Below, in pieces: positions 33,006-42,208 of a stretch of DNA of 64,000 nt. A program made the position numbers and the translations under genes. This DNA is from JBQTII01 sp052387905 (GTDB lineage: Bacteria > Actinomycetota > Actinomycetes > Sporichthyales > Sporichthyaceae), in the NCBI GenBank assembly GCA_052387905.1, contig JBQTIR010000037.1, positions 60,059 to 124,058 on the forward strand, read 5' to 3'. Position 1 is the stretch's first letter; the number at the start of each line of letters is the position of its first letter. The notes beneath the pieces were generated by a model that saw nothing but the letters and a program-made list of their open reading frames with translations, had not been told where the DNA came from and searched no databases.

Positions 33006-33374
33006 CTAGAACTTCGAACCGAGGTCGATGCCGACGCTCGCGGCAGCCAGACCGAGGGCGATCGTCGCGACGAGGTAGCCCGCACCGAGGCGCGTGCGGT
33101 GCGCCTCGTGCAGCACGAGCACCTCGAAGGCGAGGGTGGAGTACGTGGTGAACGCGCCACAGAACCCGACGCCGGCCAGCAGCACGAGATCCGGCGACGC
33201 CCCGCCGCCGGCGGCCGAGGCCAGCACCATGCCGAGCAGCAGGCTGCCGAGCACATTCGCCGTCAGCGTCCCCCACGGCACCACCGAGGGCGTCCGCGCG
33301 CGGATCACCTGGTCGAGGGCATAGCGCGCCGGGGCCCCCACCGCCGCGCCGAGCGCCACCAGCAGCCAGCTCAT
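33006..33374 (-). CDS. crcB: Fluoride ion exporter CrcB/Fluc, subunit 2
   Basis: 122 residues, four helices. Fluc hallmarks: GAAVGAPARYALDQ near the start, GTLTANVLGSLLLG (central Asn), GFCGAFTTYSTLAFE (Phe box/TFST-like motif). Paired crcB genes form heterodimeric fluoride channels. The start overlaps the stop of the upstream crcB by 4 nt (ATGA). I looked for a fluoride riboswitch upstream of the pair and could not recognise one. Confidence 0.9.
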   Translation of the reverse strand: MSWLLVALGAAVGAPARYALDQVIRARTPSVVPWGTLTANVLGSLLLGMVLASAAGGGASPDLVLLAGVGFCGAFTTYSTLAFEVLVLHEAHRTRLGAGYLVATIALGLAAASVGIDLGSKF

Positions 33375-33823
33375 CGAGCTGGCCCGCTGAGTCCACACGC
33401 CCGGCGGGTCACCCAGGTCGCGACCACGATCGCGAGCACGGCCCCCAACGGCGTGATGACCCCGTAGAACGGAGCGGCACTGCCTTCTCCGTCGACACCG
33501 TCGAAGCGCAGGTGCACCACGTAGACCGCGTACACCGAGAACGTCGTGAATCCCCCGCAGAATCCGGGACCCAGGAACGGGCGCCACAGCGGGTGCACCG
33601 GGCCGCGCTCGGTGACCAGCACCATGAACACACCGAGCAGCGCGCAGCCCACCAGGTTCACGCCCAGCGTCGTCACCGGGATATCGCTGACGGTCCCCTC
33701 CGGCCAGATCCGGCCGGCTCCGTAACGCGCCAGCGAGCCGAGCACCCCGCCCAGGGCAACTGCGGCAAGGACGCGCGGCGCGAACGTTGGACCCTGACTC
33801 GTCGACGGCGCCACCGTCGCCAC
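33371..33823 (-). CDS. crcB: Fluoride ion exporter CrcB/Fluc, subunit 1
   Basis: 150 residues. Fluc motifs: VALGGVLGSLARYGAG, VTTLGVNLVGCALLG, GPGFCGGFTTFSVYAVY. It has a longer N-terminus than subunit 2 and an extra hydrophilic loop (HLRFDGVDGEGSAAPFYG) before the last helix. GTG start at 33823 is the first available; another start a few codons inside is possible. Expressed with the next gene. Confidence 0.88.
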   Translation of the reverse strand: MATVAPSTSQGPTFAPRVLAAVALGGVLGSLARYGAGRIWPEGTVSDIPVTTLGVNLVGCALLGVFMVLVTERGPVHPLWRPFLGPGFCGGFTTFSVYAVYVVHLRFDGVDGEGSAAPFYGVITPLGAVLAIVVATWVTRRACGLSGPAR

Positions 33824-33966
33824 CCTAGCCAGCGCGACGGCGATCGTGCCGTTGGCGACATGACCAAGAACTCCTCCGTCGCCGACGCGGCAAAAACCTG
33901 GTTGGGCGCGATCGACGACTGGCGGCAGACTCGGGGGGTGCCTGCATCCCGCTCCGCCGTATCCGC

Positions 33967-35703
33967 GTGCTGATCCCGCTGCTCCGGGTGCACCTGGCCC
34001 CGTACCGCGCCCGTCTCGCCGCGGTGATCGGCTGGCAGTTCGCCGCGACTCTCGCTGCCCTGTACCTGCCGACCCTGAATGCCGACCTCATCGACAACGG
34101 CATCGTGCGCGGGGACACCGGGCACATCGTGCGCGTGGGTGCGGTGATGCTCGCGGTCACCGGCCTGCAGATCGCGGCCTCGATCGCCGCGGTGCACGCG
34201 GCTGCCCTGGTCGCGATGGGCGTGGGGCGTGATCTGCGCGCCGGGGTGTTCGCCAGCGTGAGCGCGTTCTCCGGACAGGAGATGGCCCACTTCGGCGCGC
34301 CGACCCTGATCACCCGGACCACGAACGACGTCGCCCAAGTGCAGTCCTTCCTGCTCCTGGCCTTCACCCTCGCGGTCCCGGCACCGGTGTCTGCGATCGG
34401 TGGGATTGCCCTGGCGCTGAACCAGGACGTCGCCCTGTCCGCCCTGCTGCTCGCCGTGCTGCCCGCGCTGGTGGTCAGCCTGGCGCTGCTCATCCGGGCG
34501 ATGCGCCCGCTGTTCCGGGCGATGCAGGACGACCTCGACGAGGTCAACCGGCTGCTGCGCGAGAACATCGCGGGCGTCCGGGTGATCCGCGCGTTCGTGC
34601 GCGAGGACTACGAACGCCAGCGCTTCGCCCGGGCGAACCAGCAGCTGACGGACGTCTCGATCGACGTGGGCCGGCTGATGGCGCTGATGTTCCCGATGGT
34701 GATGCTGGTGGTGAACGTCGCCGGCGTCGGCGTGCTGTGGTTCGGCGGGCACCGCATCGACGACGGCCAGATGCAGCTCGGGGCACTGACCGCGTTCCTG
34801 AGCTACCTGATGGTGATCCTCGGCGCGGTCATGATGGCGACGTTCACCCTGGTGCAGATGCCCCGCGCCGAGGTGTGCGCCGAGCGGATCACCGAGGTGC
34901 GCGCCACCGTCCCGGCGATGACAGCGCCGGCCGACCCGGTCACCGTGCTGCCGACGCCGGGGACCCTGGAGTTGCGCGGGGTGAGTTTGGCCTTCCCCGG
35001 CGCCCAGGACGCGGTGCTACGCGAGGTCGACCTGGCGGTCGTGCGCGGCGGCGTCACGGCGATCATCGGCAGCACCGGCGCGGGCAAGACGACGCTGTGC
35101 AACCTGATTCCACGACTCATCGACGCCACTGCCGGCGACGTGCTCCTCGGCGGGGTGGACGTACGTCGCCTCGATCCGGCCGTGCTGGCGCGAGCGGTCG
35201 GCTACGTGCCGCAACGGCCCTACCTGTTCGCCGGGACCGTCGCCTCCAACCTGGCTTTCGGTAAGACCGGGGCAAGTGCGCAGGACATGTGGGCGGCGCT
35301 CGAGACCGCGCAGGCGCGGGACTTCGTCGAGTCCATGCCCGGTGGTCTGCAGGCACCGATCAGTCAGGGCGGCGCCAATGTCTCCGGCGGACAGCGCCAA
35401 CGGCTCGCGATCGCGCGGGCCCTGATCGCCCGCCCGGACCTCTACCTTTTCGATGACGCATTCTCTGCGCTGGACTACAGCACTGACGCGGCGCTGCGGG
35501 CCGCACTCCTGGAATGGACCGCCGGCGCGACCGTGCTGATCGTGGCCCAGCGCGTGGGCACCATCCGGTCCGCCGATCGGATCGTGGTGCTCGAGGCGGG
35601 GACCGTGGTCGGTACCGGCACGCACCACGAACTGCTGGAGAGCTGCCCGACCTACACCGAGATCGTGGCGTCTCAGCTCACCGCGGATGAGGCAGCTAGA
35701 TGA
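33967..35703 (+). CDS. Heterodimeric ABC exporter, subunit with degenerate ATP site
   Basis: 578 residues, GTG start. N-terminal six-helix membrane domain (1-320), then nucleotide-binding domain: Walker A IIGSTGAGKTTLCN, Q-loop YVPQRPYLF, signature NVSGGQRQRLAIARAL, Walker B LYLFDDAFSALD. The residue after Walker B is Asp instead of the catalytic Glu, and the H-loop region reads IVAQRVGTI (Gln for His). Both indicate a non-hydrolytic site, as in asymmetric exporters of the TM287/288 type. Its stop overlaps the start of the partner (ATGA). Substrate unknown; lipid or drug export is usual. Confidence 0.88.
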   Translation: MLIPLLRVHLAPYRARLAAVIGWQFAATLAALYLPTLNADLIDNGIVRGDTGHIVRVGAVMLAVTGLQIAASIAAVHAAALVAMGVGRDLRAGVFASVSAFSGQEMAHFGAPTLITRTTNDVAQVQSFLLLAFTLAVPAPVSAIGGIALALNQDVALSALLLAVLPALVVSLALLIRAMRPLFRAMQDDLDEVNRLLRENIAGVRVIRAFVREDYERQRFARANQQLTDVSIDVGRLMALMFPMVMLVVNVAGVGVLWFGGHRIDDGQMQLGALTAFLSYLMVILGAVMMATFTLVQMPRAEVCAERITEVRATVPAMTAPADPVTVLPTPGTLELRGVSLAFPGAQDAVLREVDLAVVRGGVTAIIGSTGAGKTTLCNLIPRLIDATAGDVLLGGVDVRRLDPAVLARAVGYVPQRPYLFAGTVASNLAFGKTGASAQDMWAALETAQARDFVESMPGGLQAPISQGGANVSGGQRQRLAIARALIARPDLYLFDDAFSALDYSTDAALRAALLEWTAGATVLIVAQRVGTIRSADRIVVLEAGTVVGTGTHHELLESCPTYTEIVASQLTADEAAR

Positions 35704-37697
35704 CCGCCCCGGTACGCGGCCCGGCGCCCCCCGGTGGGTTCGGCCCGGGCGGACGCGGACACGGCCCGGCCGGCCCCGCACTGTTGGCGGCGATGCCGGC
35801 CGAGAAGTCACTGCGCTTCGGCACCTCGACGCTGCGCCTGCTCCGGATGCTGCGCCCGCAGTGGTTTCTCGTGGGGACTGCCGTGCTGGCCGGCGTCCTC
35901 TCCATCGCCCTGAACGTGCTCGGCCCCCGGCTGCTCGGCCATGCCACCGACTTGATCGTTGCCGGGATCGTCGGCCAGGACTTGCCGGCCGGCCTGACTC
36001 GGGATCAGGCGCTGGAGCAGTTGAATTCGGGTGGACGGGACGACCTCGCAGATCTCGTCCGCAATGTCGAGGTGACGATCAGTCAGGGAGTCGACTTCGG
36101 AGCCCTGGGCGCGGTGCTCGCCGGCGTCCTGGCGATCTACCTGGGATCCTTCGTGTTCTACCTGGTGCAAGGTCGGTGTGCCTCGCTCGCCGTCCAGCGC
36201 CTGGTGTTCCGGCTCCGCGAAGAATCCCAGGACAAGATCACCCGGCTCCCACTGAGTTACCTGGACGCGCACTCACGCGGTGAGCTGCTCTCCCGGGTGA
36301 CCAACGACATCGACAACATCGCCCAGACCCTGCAGCAGACCCTGAGCCAACTCCTCAACGCGCTGCTGATGATCGTCGGCGTGCTGGCGATGATGTTCTG
36401 GATCTCGCCGCTGCTCGGCAGCGTCGTGCTGATCACGGTGCCGATCTCGATCTGGCTCGCCAAGGCGATCGGGCAGCGCTCGCAGCCGCAGTTCGTCACG
36501 CAGTGGGCCAGCACCGGGAAACTCAACGGGCACATCGAGGAGATGTACACCGGGCACGCGCTGGTCCGGGCGTTCGGTCGCACCCCGGACGCGACGGCGA
36601 CCTTCACCGAGCACAACGAGGCGCTCTACGCCGCCTCCTTCCGAGCGCAATTCATCTCCGGTGTGATTGCGCCGGCGATGATGTTCGTCGGCAACCTCGG
36701 CTACGTGTTCGTCGCGGTGATCGGGGGCCTGCGCGTGGCGAGCGGCTCCCTGAGCCTGGGCGAAGTGCAGGCCTTCATCCAGTACACGCGCCAGTTCAGC
36801 CATCCCGTCACCCAAGCGGCCTCGATGGCGAACCTGCTGCAGTCCGGTGTTGCGTCCGCCGAGCGCGTCTTCGATCTGCTCGACGCCCGAGAACAAAGCC
36901 CCGAACCTGCTGCACAACCCGATGTCATCCCCGTGCGCGCAGGGCCGCGCGGCGCGGTGGAGTTCACCGGCGTCTCGTTCCGGTACGAGCGGGACCGGCC
37001 GCTGATCGAGGACTTGTCGCTCTCGGTGGCGGCCGGGGCGACGGTCGCGATCGTCGGACCCACCGGCGCCGGAAAGACCACGCTGGTCAATCTGTTGATG
37101 CGGTTCTACGACGTCGACTCGGGATCCATCAGCATCGACGGTGTTGACATCTCGACGATGCCGCGTCCGCAGGTGCGCGCCGGCCTCGGCATGGTCCTGC
37201 AGGACACCTGGCTCTTCGGCGGGACGATCGCGGACAACGTGGCTTATGGGCGCCCGGACGCGTCTCGCGAGGACGTCATCGCAGCCGCGCGCGCCACTCA
37301 TGCCGAACACTTCATCCGCACCCTGCCGGACGGGTACGACACGGTGCTCGACGGCGATGCGGCAGACCTGTCGGCCGGCGAGCGCCAACTCCTCACCATC
37401 GCCCGGGCCTATCTGTCCGACCCGGCCATCCTGATCCTGGACGAGGCGACGAGCTTCGTCGACACCCGCACCGAGGCGCTTATTCAGCGCGGCAGTTCGA
37501 CCCTCGCCGCCGGGCGCACCTGCTTCGTCATCGCGCACCGGCTGTCCACGATCCGCGACGCCGACGTGATCCTGGTGATGGAGTCCGGACGCATCGTCGA
37601 ACAGGGCAATCACGGGAGTCTGCTGGCCGCCGGCGGCGCCTACGCCCGGCTCTACGCCGCCCAGTTCGCCGCCGCCCCTGCTGACGGCGCGCCTTAG
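35700..37697 (+). CDS. Heterodimeric ABC exporter, catalytically competent subunit
   Basis: 665 residues. A Gly/Pro-rich 40-residue N-terminal tail, membrane domain with an extra loop (about 95-130; LVRNVEVTISQG), then NBD: Walker A IVGPTGAGKTTLVN, Q-loop MVLQDTWLFGG, signature DLSAGERQLLTIARAY (LSAGE instead of LSGGQ), Walker B ILILDEATSFVD with catalytic Glu, H-loop VIAHRLSTI. This complements the degenerate neighbour. A variant signature in one subunit is common in heterodimeric exporters. A perfect 27-bp inverted repeat follows the stop. Confidence 0.9.
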   Translation: MTAPVRGPAPPGGFGPGGRGHGPAGPALLAAMPAEKSLRFGTSTLRLLRMLRPQWFLVGTAVLAGVLSIALNVLGPRLLGHATDLIVAGIVGQDLPAGLTRDQALEQLNSGGRDDLADLVRNVEVTISQGVDFGALGAVLAGVLAIYLGSFVFYLVQGRCASLAVQRLVFRLREESQDKITRLPLSYLDAHSRGELLSRVTNDIDNIAQTLQQTLSQLLNALLMIVGVLAMMFWISPLLGSVVLITVPISIWLAKAIGQRSQPQFVTQWASTGKLNGHIEEMYTGHALVRAFGRTPDATATFTEHNEALYAASFRAQFISGVIAPAMMFVGNLGYVFVAVIGGLRVASGSLSLGEVQAFIQYTRQFSHPVTQAASMANLLQSGVASAERVFDLLDAREQSPEPAAQPDVIPVRAGPRGAVEFTGVSFRYERDRPLIEDLSLSVAAGATVAIVGPTGAGKTTLVNLLMRFYDVDSGSISIDGVDISTMPRPQVRAGLGMVLQDTWLFGGTIADNVAYGRPDASREDVIAAARATHAEHFIRTLPDGYDTVLDGDAADLSAGERQLLTIARAYLSDPAILILDEATSFVDTRTEALIQRGSSTLAAGRTCFVIAHRLSTIRDADVILVMESGRIVEQGNHGSLLAAGGAYARLYAAQFAAAPADGAP

Positions 37698-37701
37698 TCC
37701 C

Positions 37702-37765
37702 CATCTTCGGGCGGCGTGTGGACCTATCAACGCCTCGCGATAGGTCCACACGCCGCCCGAAGATG
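37702..37765. terminator. Perfect 27-bp hairpin between convergent genes
   Basis: The arms 37702-37728 and 37739-37765 are exactly complementary, with a 10-nt loop (AACGCCTCGC). No T-tract follows on either strand. It lies 4 nt after the ABC gene stop and 14 nt before the malic enzyme stop. Probable bidirectional terminator, unusually long and perfect for one. Confidence 0.7.
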
Positions 37766-37779
37766 CGAGGTTCGCGGGC

Positions 37780-39492
37780 TCAGATCGCGACGACCCTGGG
37801 GTAGTCCGGGCGCCACATCGCCGCGTCGATCCGGGCGTCCAGATCGTCGGGCAGCTGGGCCAGACCTTCGGCCACCGCTGCGCGTGCCACCGCGGCCGCG
37901 ACCGCCCGTGAGACCGCCCGCAGGCTGTCCACCGCGGGGAGCAACGGGGCGCCCAGCCCGGTGCCGGTATCGATCAGGGCAACGGCATCGGCAGCTGCCA
38001 CCAGCATCGCGTCGGTGACCCGCGAGGCTCGGGCGACCGCCACCCCGAGCCCGAGCCCGGGGAATACCAGCGCGTTGTTGGCCTGCGCGATCGCGTAGTT
38101 GCGCCCGCTGTAAAAGACCGGAGCGAACGGACTTCCGGTGGCGATCAGCGCCCGGCCGTCGGTCCACGCGATCAGGTCCGAGGGCAGCGCCTCGCACTTC
38201 GACGTCGGATTCGACAGCGGCATGATCACCGGCCGCTCGCAGTGCTTCGCCATGTCCCGTACCAAGGCTTCGGTGAAGGAGGCCGGCTGGGCGGAGGTCC
38301 CGATCAGGATCGTCGGGTGCGCCTCGCGGACGACGTCGGCGAGTCCGGGAACCGTTCCCGGCGCGGACCATTCGGCAACCTCCGCGGCGGGCCGGGCGTA
38401 CGGCAGCTGGAAATCGCGGATCAGCGCGGCCTGGTCATCGGAGATCAGGCCCTTGCTGCCGAGCGCGTAGAAGCGGCCGGTCGCTTCGTCCGGGCGCAGG
38501 CCCTCGGCGATCATCAGGTCGCGCATCATGTCTGCGATCCCGATCCCCGCGGTGCCCGCCCCGTGGATGACCACGCGCTGCTCGCGCATCGCGGTGCCGT
38601 TCTCCCGCAACGCGGCCAGCACCGCGGCGAGCACCACGACCGCGGTGCCCTGCATATCGTCGTTGAACGTGCAGCAGCGATCTTGATACTTGCGCAGGAC
38701 CCGGCGGGCGTTGCTCGCACCCAGGTCCTCCCAGTGCAGCATCGCGTGCGGGAACACCGTCGTCGCGCTTTCGACGAAGGCATCGAGCAACGCGTCGTAG
38801 CGCTCGTCGCGCACCCGCGCGTGCCGGTTGCCCAGGTAGAGCGGGTCACCGAGCAGTTCGACGTTGTCGGTGCCGACGTCGAGCATCACCGGCACGACCC
38901 GGCTGGGATGGATCCCGGCCGCCGCGGTGTACACCGCGAGCTTTCCGACCGCGATCTGCGCCCCGCCGACGCCCCAGTCCCCGATGCCGAGGATGCCCTC
39001 GCCGTCGGTCGCGACCAGCAGGTCGACGTCGTCAGCGCCGAGGCCGAGGTTGGCGAATGCGGTGCCCACCTGGTCGGGCGCCTTGACCGAGAGGTAGAGC
39101 CCGCGTGGGCGACGGAACTCGTGACTGAACCGCTCGATCGCGGTGCCGATCGTCGGGGTGTAGACGATGGGAAGCATCTCGTCGATGTGATCGGTGAGCA
39201 GCCGGTAGAACAGCACCTCGTTGCGGTCGCGCAGGTTGGCCAGGTAGACGTGCTTCTCCAGATCGGTGCCCTGGCGCAGGTACTGCCCGTACACCCGCTC
39301 GAGTTGGATGTCGATCTCGGACGAACGCGCCGGCAGGAGTCCGGTCAGGCCGAGCGCGTCGCGTTCGGAGCAGGAGAATGCGCTCCCCCGGTTGAGCAGC
39401 GGCAACTGCAGGATCGCGTGCCCCCGCACGCGCACCCGCGCAGTCCAACCGTCCGGTCCCGGCACCAGGTCGTACGGGCTCTCGGCCTTCAT
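37780..39492 (-). CDS. NAD(P)-dependent malic enzyme
   Basis: 570 residues, the large eukaryote/E. coli MaeA-like size. Oxidatively decarboxylates malate to pyruvate. Visible: IVYTPTIGTAIERFSHEFRRPRGLYLS, ATDGEGILGIGDWGVGGAQI (malic motif), DRCCTFNDDMQGTAVVVLAA (metal-binding ENDDxQGT-like), NAD fold VVIHGAGTAGIGIADMM, and SNPTSKCEALP. Start ATG 39492 with GAGGAGGGGG upstream. Monocistronic. Cofactor preference is not certain; the NAD fold lacks obvious NADP-specific arginines. Confidence 0.9.
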   Translation of the reverse strand: MKAESPYDLVPGPDGWTARVRVRGHAILQLPLLNRGSAFSCSERDALGLTGLLPARSSEIDIQLERVYGQYLRQGTDLEKHVYLANLRDRNEVLFYRLLTDHIDEMLPIVYTPTIGTAIERFSHEFRRPRGLYLSVKAPDQVGTAFANLGLGADDVDLLVATDGEGILGIGDWGVGGAQIAVGKLAVYTAAAGIHPSRVVPVMLDVGTDNVELLGDPLYLGNRHARVRDERYDALLDAFVESATTVFPHAMLHWEDLGASNARRVLRKYQDRCCTFNDDMQGTAVVVLAAVLAALRENGTAMREQRVVIHGAGTAGIGIADMMRDLMIAEGLRPDEATGRFYALGSKGLISDDQAALIRDFQLPYARPAAEVAEWSAPGTVPGLADVVREAHPTILIGTSAQPASFTEALVRDMAKHCERPVIMPLSNPTSKCEALPSDLIAWTDGRALIATGSPFAPVFYSGRNYAIAQANNALVFPGLGLGVAVARASRVTDAMLVAAADAVALIDTGTGLGAPLLPAVDSLRAVSRAVAAAVARAAVAEGLAQLPDDLDARIDAAMWRPDYPRVVAI

Positions 39493-39585
39493 CGTGGTCC
39501 CCCTCCTCGCCGCGTCCACGGGCACGGGTGGGTGCACCCGCCGCGCGTCCATCTTGGCCGAGTCTGCGACTGCACCGGCAGCAGG

Positions 39586-40170
39586 TCAGCTCAGCAGCAA
39601 CTCCTCGACCGAGCGGCGCGTGCGCGGGGCGCGCTCGCGGGCGAAAAGATCCTCCGGAAGGGCTGCGTCCGGGTCCAGACGCCCGATCGCCGCGGCGGCG
39701 ATCGGCTCCAACTCTGCTCCGAGCCCGAACTCCCGCACCACACCAGCTGCATCGAACCCGCCCATCTGATGCACCGAGAGCCCCAGGGACTGGGCCTGCA
39801 CGGTGAGGTGCGCCATCGCTGCGCCGGTGTCGTAATGCGCCCACGGCGCCGGGGCGCCCTTGCCGTCGACGATCACCGCCACTGCGACCACGAGCACGGA
39901 GGCCAGTGGAGCCCACCGCTGGTTGCCCGGGGCCAGCAGACCGGACAGCGAGTCAAAGGCCGCAGTGCCCCGGCGGGCGACGATGAAGCGCCACGGCTGG
40001 CTGTTGCCGGCCGAGGGGGCCCAGCGCGCCGCCTCCAACAACGCGCTCAAGTCGGCTTGGCTGAGCTCATACCCCGGGTCGAAACCGCGTGGGCTCCAGC
40101 GCTCGGCGAGCAGCTCGTGCAGAGCTGCGGTGGTGTCGGCGCGGTGGTCGGGCAGCAGGTCGGTGCTCAT
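39586..40170 (-). CDS. Nitroreductase family flavoprotein
   Basis: 194 residues. FMN-dependent reductase fold: ERWSPRGFDP, LLEAARWAPSAGNSQPWRFIV (FMN phosphate site), and AHYDTGAAMAHLTVQAQSLGLSVHQMGGFD. This family reduces nitro compounds, quinones and related electrophiles with NAD(P)H. It is next to a pirin and a YceI protein and near a MarR regulator, a grouping seen in electrophile/quinone stress responses. Start ATG 40170. Confidence 0.88.
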   Translation of the reverse strand: MSTDLLPDHRADTTAALHELLAERWSPRGFDPGYELSQADLSALLEAARWAPSAGNSQPWRFIVARRGTAAFDSLSGLLAPGNQRWAPLASVLVVAVAVIVDGKGAPAPWAHYDTGAAMAHLTVQAQSLGLSVHQMGGFDAAGVVREFGLGAELEPIAAAAIGRLDPDAALPEDLFARERAPRTRRSVEELLLS

Positions 40171-40240
40171 GGCAATCCTTGTCGTGTCGCTGAAGGTGTC
40201 ATCCGGGATCGCGCCCGGTGGAGGTCAGTGGTGCAGGCGC

Positions 40241-41008
40241 TCACCCGGCGATGCCCGCGTGCATCTCCCAGACCAGGACCTCGCTCGGCTCCGCCGCGGT
40301 GATCCGGCGCGCACCGGCATCGGTCAGCCTGACTGCGTCACCAGTTGCCAGTGCACTGGCGCCTTCGAGGTCGACCGCGCCGCGGGCCACGAACACGTGG
40401 CCGAACAGCGACTCGGGGACCTCGACGCACTGACCCGGCGTCAGTCGGGCCACGTGCAACGCCGCATACCTGGAGGAGATCCGGATCGCCGAGAGCCCGT
40501 CGTGGGCCGGCATCCCGGAGGCGACCGTGACCCAACCCGCTGCCCAGCGCTCCGCGTCGATCTCGGCCTGCTCGTAGCCCGGAGGCAGGCCGTTCTCGTC
40601 GGGCAGTACCCACATCTGCACGAAGTGCACCGGGTCGGAGTGCACGTCGCCGGCCAGCCGCCACGAGTCGTTCTTCTCCGAGTGCCGGATCCCGGAGCCG
40701 GCACTCATCCGCTGGGCCAGGCCTGGGTAGATCACCCCGCTGTGCCCGGTCGAATCCTGGTGGACCAGGGACCCGCTCAGCACCCAGGTGACGATCTCCA
40801 TGTCTCGGTGCGAGTGGGTCTCGAAGCCCATGCCCGCGCTGACCACGTCATCGTTGTTCACCAGCAGCAGCCCGTGGTGGGTGTTGCGCGGGTTCCAGTG
40901 CTGTCCGAACGAGAACGAGTGGTGGGAGTCCAACCATCCGATCTCCGTACGATCCCGGGCGCCGGCGCGACGGATGTCGACGGCGGGCCGCTCGAGGGTG
41001 GCAGCCAT
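40241..41008 (-). CDS. Pirin family protein (bicupin)
   Basis: 255 residues. N-terminal cupin holds the metal-binding motif GFETHSHRDMEIVTWVLSG and later SGIRHSEKND, as in YhhW-type pirins with quercetinase activity. GWLDSHHSFSFGQHWNPRN near the start is the family signature. The second cupin is degenerate. Substrate not known. Probably co-transcribed with the YceI gene upstream (47-nt gap) under MarR control. Confidence 0.9.
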   Translation of the reverse strand: MAATLERPAVDIRRAGARDRTEIGWLDSHHSFSFGQHWNPRNTHHGLLLVNNDDVVSAGMGFETHSHRDMEIVTWVLSGSLVHQDSTGHSGVIYPGLAQRMSAGSGIRHSEKNDSWRLAGDVHSDPVHFVQMWVLPDENGLPPGYEQAEIDAERWAAGWVTVASGMPAHDGLSAIRISSRYAALHVARLTPGQCVEVPESLFGHVFVARGAVDLEGASALATGDAVRLTDAGARRITAAEPSEVLVWEMHAGIAG

Positions 41009-41055
41009 GGTGTTCCTCCGTTCTTCGCGGTGCTGGTGCGCAGGGACGGTGGCAA

Positions 41056-41604
41056 TCAGCCCCGGATGGCAGAGATGTCGAACTCGAGCGCGATCTTGTC
41101 CGAGACCAGCACGCCACCGGCCTCGAGGGCCGCGTTGAAGTTCACGCCCCAGTCCTTGCGGTTGATGGTGGTCTTGCCTTCGAAGCCGGCGCGGACGTTG
41201 CCGTACGGGTCGGTGGCCAGACCGGTGAACTCGAAGTCGACGTCCACGCTCTTGGTAACGCTCTTGATCGTGAGGTCGCCGGTGAGCACGTAGTCGTTCT
41301 CCCCCGTCTTGCGGACCCCGGTGGAGACGAAGCGGATCCGCGGGTAGGTGGCGGCGTCGAAGAAGTCGTTGTTGCGCAGGTGGGCGTCGCGGTCTGCGTT
41401 GCGGGTGTCAACGCTGGCGACCTCGATCTCCAGGTCGATGTGGGTGTTGGCCAGGTTCTCGACGTCGAGGTTCGCGGTCCCACCGAAGTCGTTGAACGAG
41501 CCGCGGACCTTGGTGATCATCGCGTGCCGGGCGACGAACCCGATGCGGCTGTGGGCGGCATCGATCGCGAAGGTGCCGGTGAGGTCGGGAGTGGTGGTGG
41601 TCAT
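41056..41604 (-). CDS. YceI-like isoprenoid-binding family protein
   Basis: 182 residues. Lipocalin-like barrel: LTGTFAIDAAHSRIGFVARHAMITKVRGSFNDF at the start, DAHLRNNDFFDAATYPRIRFVSTGV in the middle and GLATDPYGNVRAGFEGKTTINRKDWGVNFN, all typical of YceI. No signal peptide, so cytoplasmic. Some members bind polyisoprenoid quinones. Start 41604 with GAGGAG; an earlier start within the operator region is unlikely. It is divergent from the MarR gene, sharing two palindromic sites. Confidence 0.92.
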   Translation of the reverse strand: MTTTTPDLTGTFAIDAAHSRIGFVARHAMITKVRGSFNDFGGTANLDVENLANTHIDLEIEVASVDTRNADRDAHLRNNDFFDAATYPRIRFVSTGVRKTGENDYVLTGDLTIKSVTKSVDVDFEFTGLATDPYGNVRAGFEGKTTINRKDWGVNFNAALEAGGVLVSDKIALEFDISAIRG

Positions 41605-41621
41605 CTGGTGCTCCTCAGTTG

Positions 41622-41666
41622 GTTGATGTATCAACAAGCTACCTCGTCGATAGATGACGTGTCAAC
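41622..41666. promoter_or_regulatory. Twin MarR-type operator sites
   Basis: GTTGATGTATCAAC (41622-41635; 6-bp arms) and GATGACGTGTCAAC (41653-41666, a weaker version) lie in the 86-bp divergent gap between yceI and marR. MarR proteins commonly bind such TTGAT/ATCAA palindromes and control both neighbours. Confidence 0.65.
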
Positions 41667-41690
41667 CTCTGGTGTGGCACACTCATTCCC

Positions 41691-42197
41691 ATGACCGAAT
41701 CACCGCCGCCGCGCTGGCTCGACGAGCGCGAGCAACAGGCCTGGCGGGGATCCTTGGCCATGTGGGCACGTCTGCAGGCCGAGCTCGCCCGCGAGATGGC
41801 CGCCGGCTCCGAGCTGTCGATGGCGGACTTCGCCGTGTTGGTGACCCTGACCGAGGCGTGCGGGGGGCGGGTCCGCGCCTTCTCCCTCGCCCGCGAGCTG
41901 ACCTGGGAGAAGAGCCGGCTCTCCCATCAGCTCACCCGGATGGAGAAGCGCGGCCTGGTCTGCCGTGCAGAGTGCCCCGAGGACGCCCGTGGTCAGGTGG
42001 TGGCGGTGACCGAGGCCGGCCGCGCCGCGATCGAGGCCGCAGCCCCGGCCCATGTCGAGGCGGTGCGCCGGCTCTTCATGGACCATCTCCGGCCCGATCA
42101 GATCGAGGCCCTCACCGAGATCAGTGCGACAGTCCTGTCAGCTCTGGACACCCGACCGGGTGGCGAATGCCCTTCCGATGAGCTCGGTCACCGATAA
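41691..42197 (+). CDS. MarR-family transcriptional regulator
   Basis: 168 residues. Winged helix: LSMADFAVLVTLTEACGGRVRAFSLARELTWEKSRLSHQLTRMEKRGLVCRAECPEDARGQVVAVTEAGRAAI, with dimerisation helices at both ends. Two Cys (LVCRAEC) on the wing/turn could be redox-sensing, which is speculative. Probably represses itself and yceI-pirin through the twin palindromes. Start ATG 41691 has no evident Shine-Dalgarno and lies 24 nt after the second operator, so the transcript may be leaderless or nearly so. Confidence 0.9.
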   Translation: MTESPPPRWLDEREQQAWRGSLAMWARLQAELAREMAAGSELSMADFAVLVTLTEACGGRVRAFSLARELTWEKSRLSHQLTRMEKRGLVCRAECPEDARGQVVAVTEAGRAAIEAAAPAHVEAVRRLFMDHLRPDQIEALTEISATVLSALDTRPGGECPSDELGHR

Positions 42198-42208
42198 AGT
42201 CGACCACT

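Noticed and set aside
33824..33966. A fluoride riboswitch upstream of the crcB pair
   Set aside because: I compared the minus strand to the expected conserved bases and found no convincing match.
38242..40302. A 686-codon plus-strand ORF opposite malic enzyme and nitroreductase
   Set aside because: Antisense shadow of two genes with clear catalytic motifs; no domain in the translated product.
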